Assembly: GCA_023394045.1 (NCBI GenBank)
Contig: JAEXBN010000043.1
Location: 18,150 to 82,149 of the forward strand
Origin: Bacillota bacterium
GTDB lineage: Bacteria; Bacillota; Clostridia; Tissierellales; Peptoniphilaceae
Length of the DNA stretch: 64,000 bases
Reading direction: 5' to 3'
A model generated the notes under the pieces. It saw only the letters and a program-made list of their open reading frames with translations. It made no database searches and was not told the DNA's origin. This document shows positions 36,300-45,653 of this stretch, in pieces (position 1 is the stretch's first letter; every line of letters begins with the position of its first letter). The position numbers were made by a program, and so were the translations under genes.

Positions 36300-36751
36300 T
36301 ACTGAATAAACTCCTCAATGTCTTTCACCAGCGTATCAAGCATGGCAATATCCGTCGGTGCGATGAACAGAGTGTCGTATCCGGCCACGATGCCTGCAAC
36401 ATTGGGCAGTTTCGCATTCGTGATGGTCATGGAAACCACCGGCGCACAATAAATGACTGTTTCAATAATGACCATATTGCCATTGTGATAGACGCTGAGA
36501 ATCGCTGAGCGCAAAATTTTATGAAGGCGCTCATTGAGTGAATCATGAACCGTATCCAGAACGGTATATTTGTATTCCCCCTTCAGCGTTTGCACCTTGG
36601 AGATCCGAAGCTCTTTAATATCTCGTGATATGGTGGCTTGCGTCGCATGAATCCCATGACTTCGGAGAAGATCAGCCAGCTCTTCCTGTGTTTGTATCTC
36701 CTGCTGCTCAATCAGATCAAGGATCAATCGCTGACGATTGTATTTTTTCAT
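36299..36751 (-). CDS. argR: Arginine repressor
   Basis: A 150-residue ArgR/AhrC regulator. The N-terminal winged helix-turn-helix (residues 1-70, including HATQATISRDIKELRISKV) binds ARG boxes, and the C-terminal domain (80-150) forms the hexamer and binds arginine; GYDTLFIAPTD is the conserved ligand-site region. The distant arcA-arcB genes at 6.6-9 kb are natural regulatory targets, although no clear ARG box was recognised there. The position between ispA and recN is the usual Firmicutes one. Confidence 0.96.
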   Translation of the reverse strand: MKKYNRQRLILDLIEQQEIQTQEELADLLRSHGIHATQATISRDIKELRISKVQTLKGEYKYTVLDTVHDSLNERLHKILRSAILSVYHNGNMVIIETVIYCAPVVSMTITNAKLPNVAGIVAGYDTLFIAPTDIAMLDTLVKDIEEFIQ

Positions 36752-36755
36752 AAAG

Positions 36756-37592
36756 TTACCTTTCGTCGAGATTCATCATGTCATCAATACGATGAACCAA
36801 TAGCCCTGAGGAATCCAAATGTTGTGCATTGACCCGCGCCTCAGCGGCTTCTTGCTGAAGAATATGCTCTGCTTCAGATCCCAGCAGACGCGCATACGAT
36901 GCCCGTCCTTCCTCGGAATCATGGACGAAATCCGCAAAGTCATCCAGCAGCTGAAACATGATTCCATAATGTTGGCCATAGGCATCGGCCCATTTGATTT
37001 GGGCGGCATTCGCGCCGGAAAGAGCCGCCCCCATGACGCAGGCAGCACGAAACAATGCGGCCGTTTTGCCCATCACCATCTTCCGCGCCTCTTCAAGATC
37101 CATCGGTTCTGAACCGATATCCAACATCTGGCCGCCCACCATGCCCATGATTCCTGCGGCTTTGGAGAGGGCGCTTCCCGCCCGCATCAGGCGGAGCGCT
37201 AGGACGGCATTCCCCGAATCCGGCATGGCTTCAAACAAAATTTGAAACGCACCAGTCAGAAGAGCGTCTCCGCACAGAATGCCTTCCGCTTCGCCAAATT
37301 TTGCATGAACCGTCGGGCGGCCACGGCGAAGCACATCATTATCCATGGCTGGAAGATCGTCGTGCACCAGAGAATAGGAATGAATCATTTCAATGGCGAC
37401 AGCCGCAGAGAGCAGACAGACCTTCTCTTCTTCGGTTAACTCATGATCTGCGCTGACCTCCGCACAGTCCAGAAGAAGCTGGGGTCTAAGACGCTTTCCG
37501 CCCTGCATGGCATAATGCATCGCCGCATCTGCCCCGATGTGCTGAAGGCATTGATTCAGATGCGCATCAAATTGTGCAAACAGAGATTCCAT
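36756..37592 (-). CDS. ispA: Polyprenyl synthetase (farnesyl diphosphate synthase)
   Basis: A 278-residue prenyltransferase condensing IPP with allylic diphosphates. The first Asp-rich motif DDLPAMD begins at residue 78, and the second LLDDFADF lies near residue 215; GGKRLRPQL at 31-39 is the substrate-binding signature. Length and motifs fit IspA-type FPP/GPP synthases. It is downstream of xseB by one base and upstream of argR. It uses the product of IspH, encoded in the same block. dxs, often adjacent, is missing here. Confidence 0.95.
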   Translation of the reverse strand: MESLFAQFDAHLNQCLQHIGADAAMHYAMQGGKRLRPQLLLDCAEVSADHELTEEEKVCLLSAAVAIEMIHSYSLVHDDLPAMDNDVLRRGRPTVHAKFGEAEGILCGDALLTGAFQILFEAMPDSGNAVLALRLMRAGSALSKAAGIMGMVGGQMLDIGSEPMDLEEARKMVMGKTAALFRAACVMGAALSGANAAQIKWADAYGQHYGIMFQLLDDFADFVHDSEEGRASYARLLGSEAEHILQQEAAEARVNAQHLDSSGLLVHRIDDMMNLDER

Positions 37593-37593
37593 A

Positions 37594-37812
37594 TCATTCT
37601 CCCTGATTCAATTGAACGGAAACCGGCTCTCCTTCCAGATCCCGGATCTGGAGTTCCGCTTCATCCAGCTTTTGATGAAGCGCTTCCCCTAGCTCCTGCG
37701 CTTCTTTATAGAGCGCGGTTGACTGCTCCAGCGAAATGTCATCTCGGTTCAATTCTTTTGAAAGCTCCTGCAGACGCTTCATTCCTTCTTCAAATGTTCC
37801 CTCAAACGTCAT
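37594..37812 (-). CDS. xseB: Exodeoxyribonuclease VII small subunit
   Basis: A 72-residue small subunit with the conserved TFEEGMKRLQELSKELNRDD start and SLEQSTALYKEAQELGE helix. It binds XseA to form exonuclease VII, which degrades single-stranded DNA. The ATG at 37812 with GGAGG six bases upstream is preferred to a GTG three bases further up. It overlaps xseA by 11 bases. Confidence 0.95.
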   Translation of the reverse strand: MTFEGTFEEGMKRLQELSKELNRDDISLEQSTALYKEAQELGEALHQKLDEAELQIRDLEGEPVSVQLNQGE

Positions 37813-39001
37813 CACGTTCCTCCTTTGCGTGAACGAGAATCTGATAACGATAGCGGCCGGACAACAGCCGATATTCCTTTCCGGGTTCCAGCGCCCCGCC
37901 GAGAAGCGGCTGATTGTTCAAATCGCTGACGGACCAAGAGGTTGCGGCAAGATTGCGATCACGCAAACGCCCCATCGAACGAATCATTTCATCGATCCAC
38001 CGTCTCCTTGTGGAAATTTGGCGAAGCTCTGCACGCAGCAACGTTTGTCCCAAGAGATCCAGACTCCGGCGCAGCGTTGTGATACGAACGAGAGGCCGCT
38101 GAGCGGAAAGAACCCGCTCCCATTGATGCAGCCTTTGCCTCTTTTTCAGAACCGCCAAATGAATCTGCTCCGACAATCGCTCTTCCAGCATGGTGATGTC
38201 TTGATGCAGCACATCACGATCTGGAGTGGCCAGCTCGGCGGCTTCCGTCGGCGTGGAAGCGCGCTGATCTGCCACTAAATCCGTCAACGTATAATCCACT
38301 TGATGGCCAACCGCGGAAAGAATAGGGACTGGCGAATCCGCCAGGGTGCGAACCAATTGTTCGTCGTTAAACACGCTAAGATCTTCGGATGATCCCCCGC
38401 CGCGGCAGATGACGATGCAATCCAGCGGCTCCTTCTGATGTTCCTGCAGCAAGGCAAAAAAAGCACGGATCAATTCGTCTGCGGCCGTTTTTCCCTGTAC
38501 GCCGGAAGGCGAAACGAGAATCGAGACCAAGGGATAGCGGCGCGCGACACTATTGGCAAAATCGTGGAGCACAGCACCCTCTCGTGAGGTAATCAATCCA
38601 ATTCGCTCGGGGAATGAAGGGAGCGCCCTTTTCCTGGATCGATCAAACAGCCCCTCTGCGGCGAGCTTCTTTTTTAGTTGTTCCAGAGCCAGAAGATCGT
38701 CTCCCCTGCCGACACGATCCGCCGCAATCGCGCGAAGCTGCAATTTTCCCTGCGGCGCATAATAAGCCATCGTTGCCGTCAGGACAATCTGGTCGCCCTC
38801 TTTCATATCGGCGGTGATGACCTGATGGAAATCGACACAGGCAATGCGCGCCGTCGCGTCCTTCAGATCAAAATAATTCTGGTGTCTTCGGGAAAGGTTT
38901 GTGATTTCTCCTTCCACCATGACTCGGCGTGTGATCGGATCATGTCGAACGATTCGATCCACATACATGGCGATCTCAGAGACGGAAAGAGGTTTCATCA
39001 T
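37802..39001 (-). CDS. xseA: Exodeoxyribonuclease VII large subunit
   Basis: A 399-residue catalytic subunit with an N-terminal OB-fold (residues 1-100, VEGEITNLSRRHQNYFDLKD) and a catalytic domain with ITSREGAVLHDF, ICRGGGSSEDL and SAVGHQVDYTLTDLVADQRASTPTEAAE. A central coiled coil follows. Length is slightly shorter than in E. coli but normal for Firmicutes. Its first ATG overlaps the nusB TGA. Confidence 0.97.
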   Translation of the reverse strand: MMKPLSVSEIAMYVDRIVRHDPITRRVMVEGEITNLSRRHQNYFDLKDATARIACVDFHQVITADMKEGDQIVLTATMAYYAPQGKLQLRAIAADRVGRGDDLLALEQLKKKLAAEGLFDRSRKRALPSFPERIGLITSREGAVLHDFANSVARRYPLVSILVSPSGVQGKTAADELIRAFFALLQEHQKEPLDCIVICRGGGSSEDLSVFNDEQLVRTLADSPVPILSAVGHQVDYTLTDLVADQRASTPTEAAELATPDRDVLHQDITMLEERLSEQIHLAVLKKRQRLHQWERVLSAQRPLVRITTLRRSLDLLGQTLLRAELRQISTRRRWIDEMIRSMGRLRDRNLAATSWSVSDLNNQPLLGGALEPGKEYRLLSGRYRYQILVHAKEERDDV

Positions 39002-39393
39002 CGTTCATCTGTGGCGATCGATGAGAGAATGCCGTTGATAAAGCGGAACGACGTCTCATCAGAGTATCTTTTTGCCAGTTCAACACATTCATTGATGGTG
39101 ACCGGAAGAGGCGCCAGCTTTGTGAATTGCATTTCATTGATCGCGACGCGCAGAATCGAACGGTCGATCGGGCGCAGACGCGCAGAACTCCACGTCCGCA
39201 GATAGCGCGCAATGATGGAGTCAATCTCCTCCTGATGCTCGCGCAGCGAATTGAGCGATGTGAGTAAATAGGAATTGCCGGCAGGCAGATTATGGGCTAA
39301 TAGAAGTTCCGCGGCGGAAAATGGCTCCGCCGCGTTCATTTCCTGTTCATAAGTCAGACGCACCAGCCATTCCCGCTGTTCCTGGCGTTTCAT
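38998..39393 (-). CDS. nusB: Transcription antitermination factor NusB
   Basis: A 131-residue all-helical protein of the NusB family that with NusE (S10) binds boxA RNA and supports rRNA transcription. Conserved parts are RSILRVAINEM near residue 75 and VTINECVELAKRYSDETSFRFINGIL near 98-124. It starts two bases after the efp stop, in the common efp-nusB order. Confidence 0.94.
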   Translation of the reverse strand: MKRQEQREWLVRLTYEQEMNAAEPFSAAELLLAHNLPAGNSYLLTSLNSLREHQEEIDSIIARYLRTWSSARLRPIDRSILRVAINEMQFTKLAPLPVTINECVELAKRYSDETSFRFINGILSSIATDER

Positions 39394-39395
39394 CG

Positions 39396-39953
39396 TCAGA
39401 CGCGAGAGAGATATTCGCCGGTGCGTGTATCAATTTTGATACGGTCACCAATGTTCACAAAGAGCGGAACGTTAATGGTGGCACCGGTTTCGACCGTCGC
39501 CGGCTTGGTGGTATTGGATGCGGTATCGCCGCGCACTCCCGGTTCGGTCTCCGTCACTTCCAACTCAACAAAGTTCTGCGGAGAAACACTGAAAGCATTT
39601 CCATTGTAAAACTTCATGATCGCTGAATCGCTTTCGCGAATAAAGCGCATGGCGTCTGCAACGACATCATGTTCCAAAGCGATCTGCTCATAAGATTCCG
39701 GATCCATGAAATAGAAGAGAGAACCATCCGTATAAAGATACTGCATCTCCTTTGTATCAATGCGAGCCTCATCAAACTTATCATTCGGGTTGAACGTCAC
39801 GTCCTTCGATCCGCCACTCATGACAGAACGAATTTTAGCACGAACAAACGCTGCTCCCTTTCCCGGTTTTACATGCTGGAAGTCAATGATTTCATAGACA
39901 TCTCCATCATAAACAAATGTTGTTCCTTTGCGCAGATCATTTGCAGATAGCAT
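39396..39953 (-). CDS. efp: Elongation factor P
   Basis: A 185-residue three-domain factor that relieves ribosome stalling at polyproline. The tip loop of domain I is PGKGAAF with Lys32 at the apex, the usual modification site; the C-terminal [17 protein letters not shown] is the family signature. A strong GAGGAGG precedes the ATG, and the gene has its own near-consensus promoter, so it likely starts the efp-nusB-xseAB-ispA-argR-recN transcript. Confidence 0.97.
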   Translation of the reverse strand: MLSANDLRKGTTFVYDGDVYEIIDFQHVKPGKGAAFVRAKIRSVMSGGSKDVTFNPNDKFDEARIDTKEMQYLYTDGSLFYFMDPESYEQIALEHDVVADAMRFIRESDSAIMKFYNGNAFSVSPQNFVELEVTETEPGVRGDTASNTTKPATVETGATINVPLFVNIGDRIKIDTRTGEYLSRV

Positions 39954-39987
39954 AGTTCCTCCTCAAAAAAGTAAATATTGACGCTTT

Positions 39988-40016
39988 ATTATACCAATAG
40001 CGCGATATTGATACAA
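39988..40016 (-). promoter_or_regulatory. Promoter of efp operon
   Basis: On the minus strand TTGTAT (40016-40011) and TATAAT (39993-39988) are 17 bases apart, about 35 bases before the efp ATG. Confidence 0.75.
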
Positions 40017-40080
40017 TGAAAGCTCAGTTCATATGAAAACTATTCCAAAAATCGCGTATGAACATGCATTCCTACTCCGT

Positions 40081-41646
40081 CTACAATATCTCCTTTTGAA
40101 ACCAGCGGTTGATTCCGGATTGATATTGATACGCTTCATCAATCGAATCGGAATCAATCTGTTCGACTTCATTCAAATCCGCAATGGTTCTCGCTACGCG
40201 TAAGATGTGGCGAATCGTCCGGCGTGAAAGATGAAATTGCCGCTCCAACTGAGACAGATGGGTCAGCGCGGCATCGGTTGGTGAGAACGTAAGATCCGGC
40301 TCTGTTTCGGGGATCCTTCCGTTAAGAATGCCGTGGGGATTGCGGAACAGTTGAATCTTTCGCGCCTGACCTACTTGTTGCTTCATGATCTGGCTTTCAG
40401 AGAGGGGCTTTTGAGTTGAGAAGCCATGGGATGAGGATGGTTTTGGCTGATGGACTGAATCGTCTCTTCGGCTTTCCCGTCCGACTTCTAAAATGAGATC
40501 GAATCGATCCAGCAGCGGGCCGCTGATTTTTTGTCGGAATCTTCGAATCTGTGAAGGCGTACATTGACAAAGATGGTCTGGATCCCCGGCATACCCGCAG
40601 GCACAGGGGTTGGTTGCCGCAATCAGTTGAAAATCAGCAGGGGCTTCCAGCTGATAGCGCCCGCGCGCAAGCAGAATCGTCCCTGTCTCCATGGGACGAC
40701 GCAATCCATTCAAACAAATCGGAGAAAACTGAGAAAGCTCATCCAGAAACAGCACCCCCAGATGAGCCAAAGAAAGTTCTCCGGGCAGCGGAGGAACACC
40801 GCCTCCAAAAAATGCCCGCGGCGTACAGGATTCATGGGGTTTTCTGAATGGAGGACGCCGTGAGATCTGGGTTGTATCGCCCACCAAAGAATGGAGGCGA
40901 GCCACAATCTCGGCTTCTTCCTCGGACAACTCCGGAAGAATTCCCGGAAATCTTTGGAGAGCCATCGATTTGCCTGCACCTGGAGGTCCAATCAGCAAAA
41001 CAGAATGTTTTCCCGCTGCGGCAATGGTCATGACGCGTTTCAGTGTTGCATGGCCTATAAGATCCGAATAATCTTCCGCTTGATTCCAAACATGGGATTC
41101 GATCGGTGCTCGTCCCTCAATGGGTTGAATGGGAAGAGAACCATCTAAGTCATGGAGCACTTCAGCCAACGAATGGCAAGGATGCAGCCGGAGCCCGGAA
41201 ATATTCCGACAGACGGACAGCGCTTCGGCAGGAATATAAATATCACGAATTCCCTTTGCTTTCAAAGCCATCAGCATGGAAAACAAGCCGGGAACGGAAC
41301 GGCAAACCCCTTCCAGGGACAGTTCTCCCAAAAAAGCAAGATGCTCCAATCCTGAAGCCGGGATGCGTTTCATGGCGGCGCATAGCGTGACGGCAATCGG
41401 AAGATCCCATTGCGTTCCTCCTTTTTGAAGATCTCCGGGATACAGATTGATCAAAATACGGCCAGGAGGAAGGCGAATGCCACAGGCTTCCAATGATGCG
41501 CGAACGCGTTCACGCGACTCTTTGACTGATGTTCCGGCGTAGCCGACAATCGTAAAATGGGAAAATCCATTCATCAATTTCGCTTCTACAATGACCGGAT
41601 CGGTCGCGAGGCCATCAAAACGGCATGAATGTGTACGGATACTCAT
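40081..41646 (-). CDS. comM: YifB/ComM-family Mg chelatase-like ATPase
   Basis: A 521-residue AAA+ protein. The N-terminal Lon-type fold (residues 1-170, FTIVGYAGTSVKESRERVRASLE) is followed by a magnesium-chelatase-like ATPase with Walker A GPPGAGKS and Walker B VLFLDELSQF, a short zinc-like CACGYAGDPDHLCQC insertion, and a C-terminal lid. ComM is a helicase assisting integration of transforming DNA; relatives are widespread in non-competent bacteria too. The ATG at 41646 has AAGGAGG seven bases upstream. Confidence 0.92.
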   Translation of the reverse strand: MSIRTHSCRFDGLATDPVIVEAKLMNGFSHFTIVGYAGTSVKESRERVRASLEACGIRLPPGRILINLYPGDLQKGGTQWDLPIAVTLCAAMKRIPASGLEHLAFLGELSLEGVCRSVPGLFSMLMALKAKGIRDIYIPAEALSVCRNISGLRLHPCHSLAEVLHDLDGSLPIQPIEGRAPIESHVWNQAEDYSDLIGHATLKRVMTIAAAGKHSVLLIGPPGAGKSMALQRFPGILPELSEEEAEIVARLHSLVGDTTQISRRPPFRKPHESCTPRAFFGGGVPPLPGELSLAHLGVLFLDELSQFSPICLNGLRRPMETGTILLARGRYQLEAPADFQLIAATNPCACGYAGDPDHLCQCTPSQIRRFRQKISGPLLDRFDLILEVGRESRRDDSVHQPKPSSSHGFSTQKPLSESQIMKQQVGQARKIQLFRNPHGILNGRIPETEPDLTFSPTDAALTHLSQLERQFHLSRRTIRHILRVARTIADLNEVEQIDSDSIDEAYQYQSGINRWFQKEIL

Positions 41647-41735
41647 GAGCGCACCTCCTTCTATTCTGATTGTAACGGAGGGCATGTTTCAGAGTGTTCC
41701 AACTTTTACGGCATACGAGTCTTAAAGAAGGCAAA

Positions 41736-42683
41736 TCAAAGGTGATTCAGATCAAAAGAGATGCCTTGAAGATCCAGCGCTTTTTGAAATTCGGCATCCC
41801 AAGGAGCGCGAATGAGAAGAGGCGCGCCGGTCACCGGATGCAAGAATTCCAGTTCAACCGCATGAAGTAGATGATGCGCAGGGTGATAGCGCTGCTTTTT
41901 CGGACCATAAATCAGATCGCCTAGAACAGGATGATGAAAAGCGGAGGCATGGACGCGAATCTGGTGCGTTCTTCCCGTGAAAATTCGAACTTCCATCAAC
42001 GTCGTGTCTTTTCCAATCGCCCTGGTCAGAAACAGGCTGTGTGCTTCCCTTCCGCCCGGCAGCACACTTTGCCGCTCTGGATGATGAGGATCTCGTCCTA
42101 AGGGCAAATCGATCGGAAAACCTTCCGGTCTCGTTTCCCATTGCCCGTCGACGATCGCCAGATAGCGTTTATGAATACGATGTTCTTGAAAATTCATCTG
42201 CAGTCGGGACTGAACCTCATCCGTTTTTGCAACGATGAGCGCCCCCGTCGTCTGTGCATCCAACCGATGGACGATGCCCGGGCGCTCCGGAGCGCTTCCT
42301 GAAGACAGAGAACGCCCGGAACCAAGAAGCGCGTTGACGACCGTTCCAGTGCGCACGCCCGGCGCCGGATGCGTAATCCACCCCGCCGGCTTATTGATAA
42401 TCATAAGAAAATCATCTTCAAAAAGAACCGGAAACGTAAAGGGCTCTGCCTCTAAGGGAGGAATTTCAAAAAAGCTCAGGTCAACCTCAACCACCTGAGC
42501 GCTTCGCAAAATGGATTTTCCCTGCGTGAGGCTTCCGTCGACCTGCACGGCGCCTTCTTTGATGGCACGCGAAATTTTAGAACGGGAAATCGGCGCTAAC
42601 AGCTGAGCAACAGACCAGTCAAGACGTTTCCCTTCAAATTCATCACCGGGAAACACATGATAAAGAAAATGAGGATCAGACAT
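41736..42683 (-). CDS. rluD: 23S rRNA pseudouridine synthase, RluD type
   Basis: A 315-residue RluA-family enzyme with an N-terminal S4 domain (about residues 15-75) and a catalytic domain containing GIVHRLDAQTTGALIVAK, where the Asp of RLD is the nucleophile, and GRTHQIRVH. Its position after lspA and ung fits RluD/YlyB of Firmicutes, which modifies helix 69 or nearby positions; the exact target is inferred. It overlaps ung by eight bases. Confidence 0.93.
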   Translation of the reverse strand: MSDPHFLYHVFPGDEFEGKRLDWSVAQLLAPISRSKISRAIKEGAVQVDGSLTQGKSILRSAQVVEVDLSFFEIPPLEAEPFTFPVLFEDDFLMIINKPAGWITHPAPGVRTGTVVNALLGSGRSLSSGSAPERPGIVHRLDAQTTGALIVAKTDEVQSRLQMNFQEHRIHKRYLAIVDGQWETRPEGFPIDLPLGRDPHHPERQSVLPGGREAHSLFLTRAIGKDTTLMEVRIFTGRTHQIRVHASAFHHPVLGDLIYGPKKQRYHPAHHLLHAVELEFLHPVTGAPLLIRAPWDAEFQKALDLQGISFDLNHL

Positions 42684-43365
42684 GTTCCGTCTCTTCCTCT
42701 AGCCGCCAATCGATGGGAGGCTGGTTTTGATCGGTATAAAATCGATTGATGGCAGAAAATGGCTTGGAGCCGAAAAAACCACGATGCGCGGAGAGCGGCG
42801 AAGGATGAGGAGCCATCAACACGAGATCCGAGGGATTGAGGATCAGCGGACGCTTCGATTGCGCAAATCGCCCCCACAAGACAAAAGCAAGCGGCTCTTC
42901 CCGTTTCCCCAGAAGCCGGACAATCTGATCGGTTAAGACGCGCCATCCGATGGCTTCATGAGAGTTGGCTTGATGTTCCCTGACCGTCAATGTTGCATTC
43001 AAAAGAAGAACGCCATGGCGTGCCCACGCGCTCAAATCGCCATGCGATGGCGGGCGAATGCCGATATCATCGTAGAGTTCTTGGTAAATGTTGCGGAGCG
43101 ATGGCGGGATGACGACCCCCTTTTTCACCGAAAAGGCAAGTCCATTGGCCTGCCCCGCTTCGTGATAAGGATCTTGTCCGAGGATCACAACGCGGCAATT
43201 TTGATAAGAAACATATTTCAGCGCATCAAAGATATGCTCTGCTGGAGGATAGACCGTAAATTGCTGATATTCGCGAATCAAAAGGCGTCGCAGCGTCTGG
43301 TAGTACGGTTTTTTCCATTCCTCCGCCAGAAGATCGTCCCAGTCATTTCCAATTTGAACGCTCAT
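42676..43365 (-). CDS. ung: Uracil-DNA glycosylase
   Basis: A 229-residue family 1 UDG that removes uracil from DNA. The water-activating GQDPYHE motif, the FSVKKGVVIPPSLRNIYQEL segment and the leucine-loop HPSPLSAHRGFFGSKPFS are all intact. The ATG at 43365 overlaps the lspA stop (ATGA) and follows a GGGGGA stretch; an upstream ATG at 43377 has weaker signals. Confidence 0.97.
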   Translation of the reverse strand: MSVQIGNDWDDLLAEEWKKPYYQTLRRLLIREYQQFTVYPPAEHIFDALKYVSYQNCRVVILGQDPYHEAGQANGLAFSVKKGVVIPPSLRNIYQELYDDIGIRPPSHGDLSAWARHGVLLLNATLTVREHQANSHEAIGWRVLTDQIVRLLGKREEPLAFVLWGRFAQSKRPLILNPSDLVLMAPHPSPLSAHRGFFGSKPFSAINRFYTDQNQPPIDWRLEEETEHV

Positions 43366-43832
43366 CGTTTCCCCCATTCCCGCTCGGGGATGATTAAAAG
43401 TAAGATGGCCAAAAGAAACACTCCGATCGTCACGCCGATATCGGCCACATTAAAGATCGGGAAATGGAAGAAGGCAACGAGATCCACTTCAATAAAATCG
43501 ACAACATATCCTGTACTCATCCGGTCAATCAGGTTCCCGACGGCGCCTCCTAAAATCAATCCAATGGCAACGGCAAGCCAAAGTGTTTTTTTATGGTAAC
43601 GCCAGAGGAAAAAGAGCAATCCAGCGACCACAACAACAGTGAACAAGGCAAATAAAAAGGTCTGACCTTGTAAAAGGCCAAATGCGGCGCCATGATTTTC
43701 AAGATAATGAAAACGAAGAGTTCCACCGAGGAGCCATTGCGGGTCGTTGCCCTGCAATGTCGCGACAGCCCAGTGTTTGGTCCACTGATCTGCAATCACC
43801 CATAAACAGGCAAGCATCAAGCCAAGAATCAT
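43362..43832 (-). CDS. lspA: Lipoprotein signal peptidase
   Basis: A 156-residue aspartyl protease with four membrane segments that cleaves prolipoproteins. Signatures are ADQWTKHW, YLENHGAAFG, GGAVGNLIDRMSTGYVVDFIEV and FNVADIGVTIG; the two catalytic Asp residues lie in NLIDR and NVADI. GAGGAAAG precedes the ATG. It lies after sepF with a terminator between them. Confidence 0.96.
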   Translation of the reverse strand: MILGLMLACLWVIADQWTKHWAVATLQGNDPQWLLGGTLRFHYLENHGAAFGLLQGQTFLFALFTVVVVAGLLFFLWRYHKKTLWLAVAIGLILGGAVGNLIDRMSTGYVVDFIEVDLVAFFHFPIFNVADIGVTIGVFLLAILLLIIPEREWGKR

Positions 43833-43855
43833 CTTTCCTCATTTCCATGTTCATG

Positions 43856-43882
43856 ACAAAAACTCCCGCGACGAATCGCGGG
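43856..43882 (-). terminator. Terminator after sepF
   Basis: CCCGCGA (43865-43871) and TCGCGGG (43876-43882) form a hairpin with a CGAA loop; the minus strand continues with five T residues. It separates sepF from lspA-ung-rluD. Confidence 0.85.
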
Positions 43883-43914
43883 AAGCTTTGAGTGCTACAG
43901 CCGATGTTGAATCC

Positions 43915-44439
43915 TTACAGCTGGTATAAAGAAGCGTTGTCTTCCACCGACTGACGAATCGCTGCGTCGACATCCACGCCTTTCGGTACGATCACATAAA
44001 TATCCTTGGTGACTTTTTGAATTTGTCCTTTGAGCGCGTAGACTCCTCCACAGACGAAATCAAGAATCTGACGTTTCTGCGCCACTTCCGGCATTTCCAG
44101 ATTTAATACCACCGTGCGCGCCTGAGAGATGCTGTCCAGCACTTTCTGTCCATCATTATATTCGATCGGCTCCTGGATGCTGATACGCATGCGGCTTGAT
44201 CCTCCTACACTTCCCATATCCATCACATTGCTTCGCGATGTTGTATTGCGTTTCGGTTCCTCATACGAAGAGCTGTACTCTGTATTCGCGTATGAAGATG
44301 CCGTATTCGTGGTGGTTTCCGTTTCGCGAACAGGTTCATAGGACGGTGTATCCGAATAATCATACTCTTCCGCATAATCATCGTCATCATATTGATCTTC
44401 AATGCCGATCATATTTTTCATTTTGTCCAGTAAGCCCAT
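43915..44439 (-). CDS. sepF: Cell division protein SepF
   Basis: A 174-residue FtsZ-binding protein. It has an N-terminal membrane-targeting amphipathic helix (MGLLDKMKNMIG), an acidic and Ser/Thr-rich linker (about residues 13-75) and the C-terminal SepF core (80-174) with VLDSISQARTVVLNLEMPE and RQILDFVCGGVYALKGQIQKV. It polymerises on the membrane and aligns FtsZ filaments. Expression is isolated: own promoter, strong AGGAGG site, terminator behind it. Confidence 0.96.
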   Translation of the reverse strand: MGLLDKMKNMIGIEDQYDDDDYAEEYDYSDTPSYEPVRETETTTNTASSYANTEYSSSYEEPKRNTTSRSNVMDMGSVGGSSRMRISIQEPIEYNDGQKVLDSISQARTVVLNLEMPEVAQKRQILDFVCGGVYALKGQIQKVTKDIYVIVPKGVDVDAAIRQSVEDNASLYQL

Positions 44440-44559
44440 AAAAGCCTCCTTATTTTCATCGTTTCATCTACTGGAGCGTGCGAGCATTCTTTGTGAACGG
44501 TGCCTTTCCGATCCCACCTGCTCCCCTAAAGAAATCTGCCCATTGATTTCATATGCCTT

Positions 44560-44589
44560 ATTATAACCGACTGCCTTTTGCTTTTCGAA
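44560..44589 (-). promoter_or_regulatory. Promoter of sepF
   Basis: On the minus strand a perfect TATAAT at 44565-44560 lies 18 bases from a weak -35, TTCGAA (44589-44584). It gives a leader of about 115 bases before sepF. Confidence 0.5.
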
Positions 44590-44612
44590 CAAAGTTCAAA
44601 GAAACGGATCAA

Positions 44613-45653
44613 TTATCGAAGCATTTGCCCATCCTTCCCCTCCGAAGCATCAAACAAAAGGTCATCAAAGGCATGAAGGGAAGGCGCCTCTCCCGTCGAT
44701 GACTCGGCGGCGGTAATATAAATATGATCCGTTGTCTCAGAATCCGACAGAATCTGTACCGGAACTTTATGCATCACTTGTTCTGCATCAATCACGTAAC
44801 AAAAGGTCTCTTGTCCCTCTTCCTTTACCGCACTCAGAGGAACCGCATAGCAGGCACGCCGGTCTGATTCAATGTTTACCGCAGCAAAACGGATCGAGGC
44901 GATTTGTTGAAAGCCCTCTTGTAACGAAAAAATCAGCAGCTGATCCCCATGAGCATTTTTTCGCGTGAGATCCAGCGTTCCATGAAGAGGAATCTGGCCA
45001 TCAATAGTTAAAGCGTATCTCTTCCCGGTCTGGAAAACCGCCGGATGGGTCGTATGTGGGACATCCACAGCGAGATAAAATTCCCGGTTATCAAAAAAGG
45101 TCAGCCCCTTGGAGGATCGTTCCGTCGAAACTTTGGGGGCGACATCACCAGGCGCCATGACATTCAGGCTTTCAGGAGTGAAAATTTCAGCATAAGGATC
45201 CGTCCCAATCTGAAGCATTCCTGAAAAAGGCATGAGCAGCTTTCCAGAGGATCCCAGCTTTTTTTCATAGGCCGCGATTGCGGGATCGTTCTCCTGGTCT
45301 GCCAGCGAAGCAAGCTCCTCCTGGGTCTGACGATCGAAAGAGGCGATCGGCGTATCAATACGGTATCGTATGGATAAATCCAAATCCAGGGAAGAAAAAT
45401 CCATATCGGATAAGGCGCGCGGGGAAAATTCCTGAAAGATGAACACGCCATTCCCCTCTTGGGATAAGATGATCTCCTTCGATTGCTCCAGACGGATCGT
45501 GCGGGGGCGGAGACGTTGATAGAGCAGAAAAAAGATGAGGCAAAAAGCTGCTACGATGCCGATTCCGATCATCCAGAACCATCTTCGCGGGCGATGGGCT
45601 TTTGCGTGGGAAGCCAAATGAGAAGAAGCCGAGGAGCGACGAGGACTATTCAT
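44613..45653 (-). CDS. HlyD-like membrane-anchored protein
   Basis: A 346-residue protein with a basic N-terminus, one membrane segment (about residues 26-46) and an extracytoplasmic part. The arrangement and the FYLAVDVP / YALTIDGQIPLHGTL / YAVPLSAVKEEGQETFCYVID segments resemble the HlyD-type membrane fusion or adaptor proteins encoded near sepF in many Clostridia. The typical long coiled coil and biotinyl-lipoyl halves are reduced. No transporter gene is adjacent, so its function is unknown; a cell-envelope or division link is suggested by position only. Confidence 0.6.
   Translation of the reverse strand: MNSPRRSSASSHLASHAKAHRPRRWFWMIGIGIVAAFCLIFFLLYQRLRPRTIRLEQSKEIILSQEGNGVFIFQEFSPRALSDMDFSSLDLDLSIRYRIDTPIASFDRQTQEELASLADQENDPAIAAYEKKLGSSGKLLMPFSGMLQIGTDPYAEIFTPESLNVMAPGDVAPKVSTERSSKGLTFFDNREFYLAVDVPHTTHPAVFQTGKRYALTIDGQIPLHGTLDLTRKNAHGDQLLIFSLQEGFQQIASIRFAAVNIESDRRACYAVPLSAVKEEGQETFCYVIDAEQVMHKVPVQILSDSETTDHIYITAAESSTGEAPSLHAFDDLLFDASEGKDGQMLR

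Noticed and set aside
44584..44600. GAAC-AAA-GTTC palindrome near the sepF promoter as a LexA box
   Set aside because: The spacer between half-sites is three bases, not the four of the Firmicutes LexA consensus seen at yneA.
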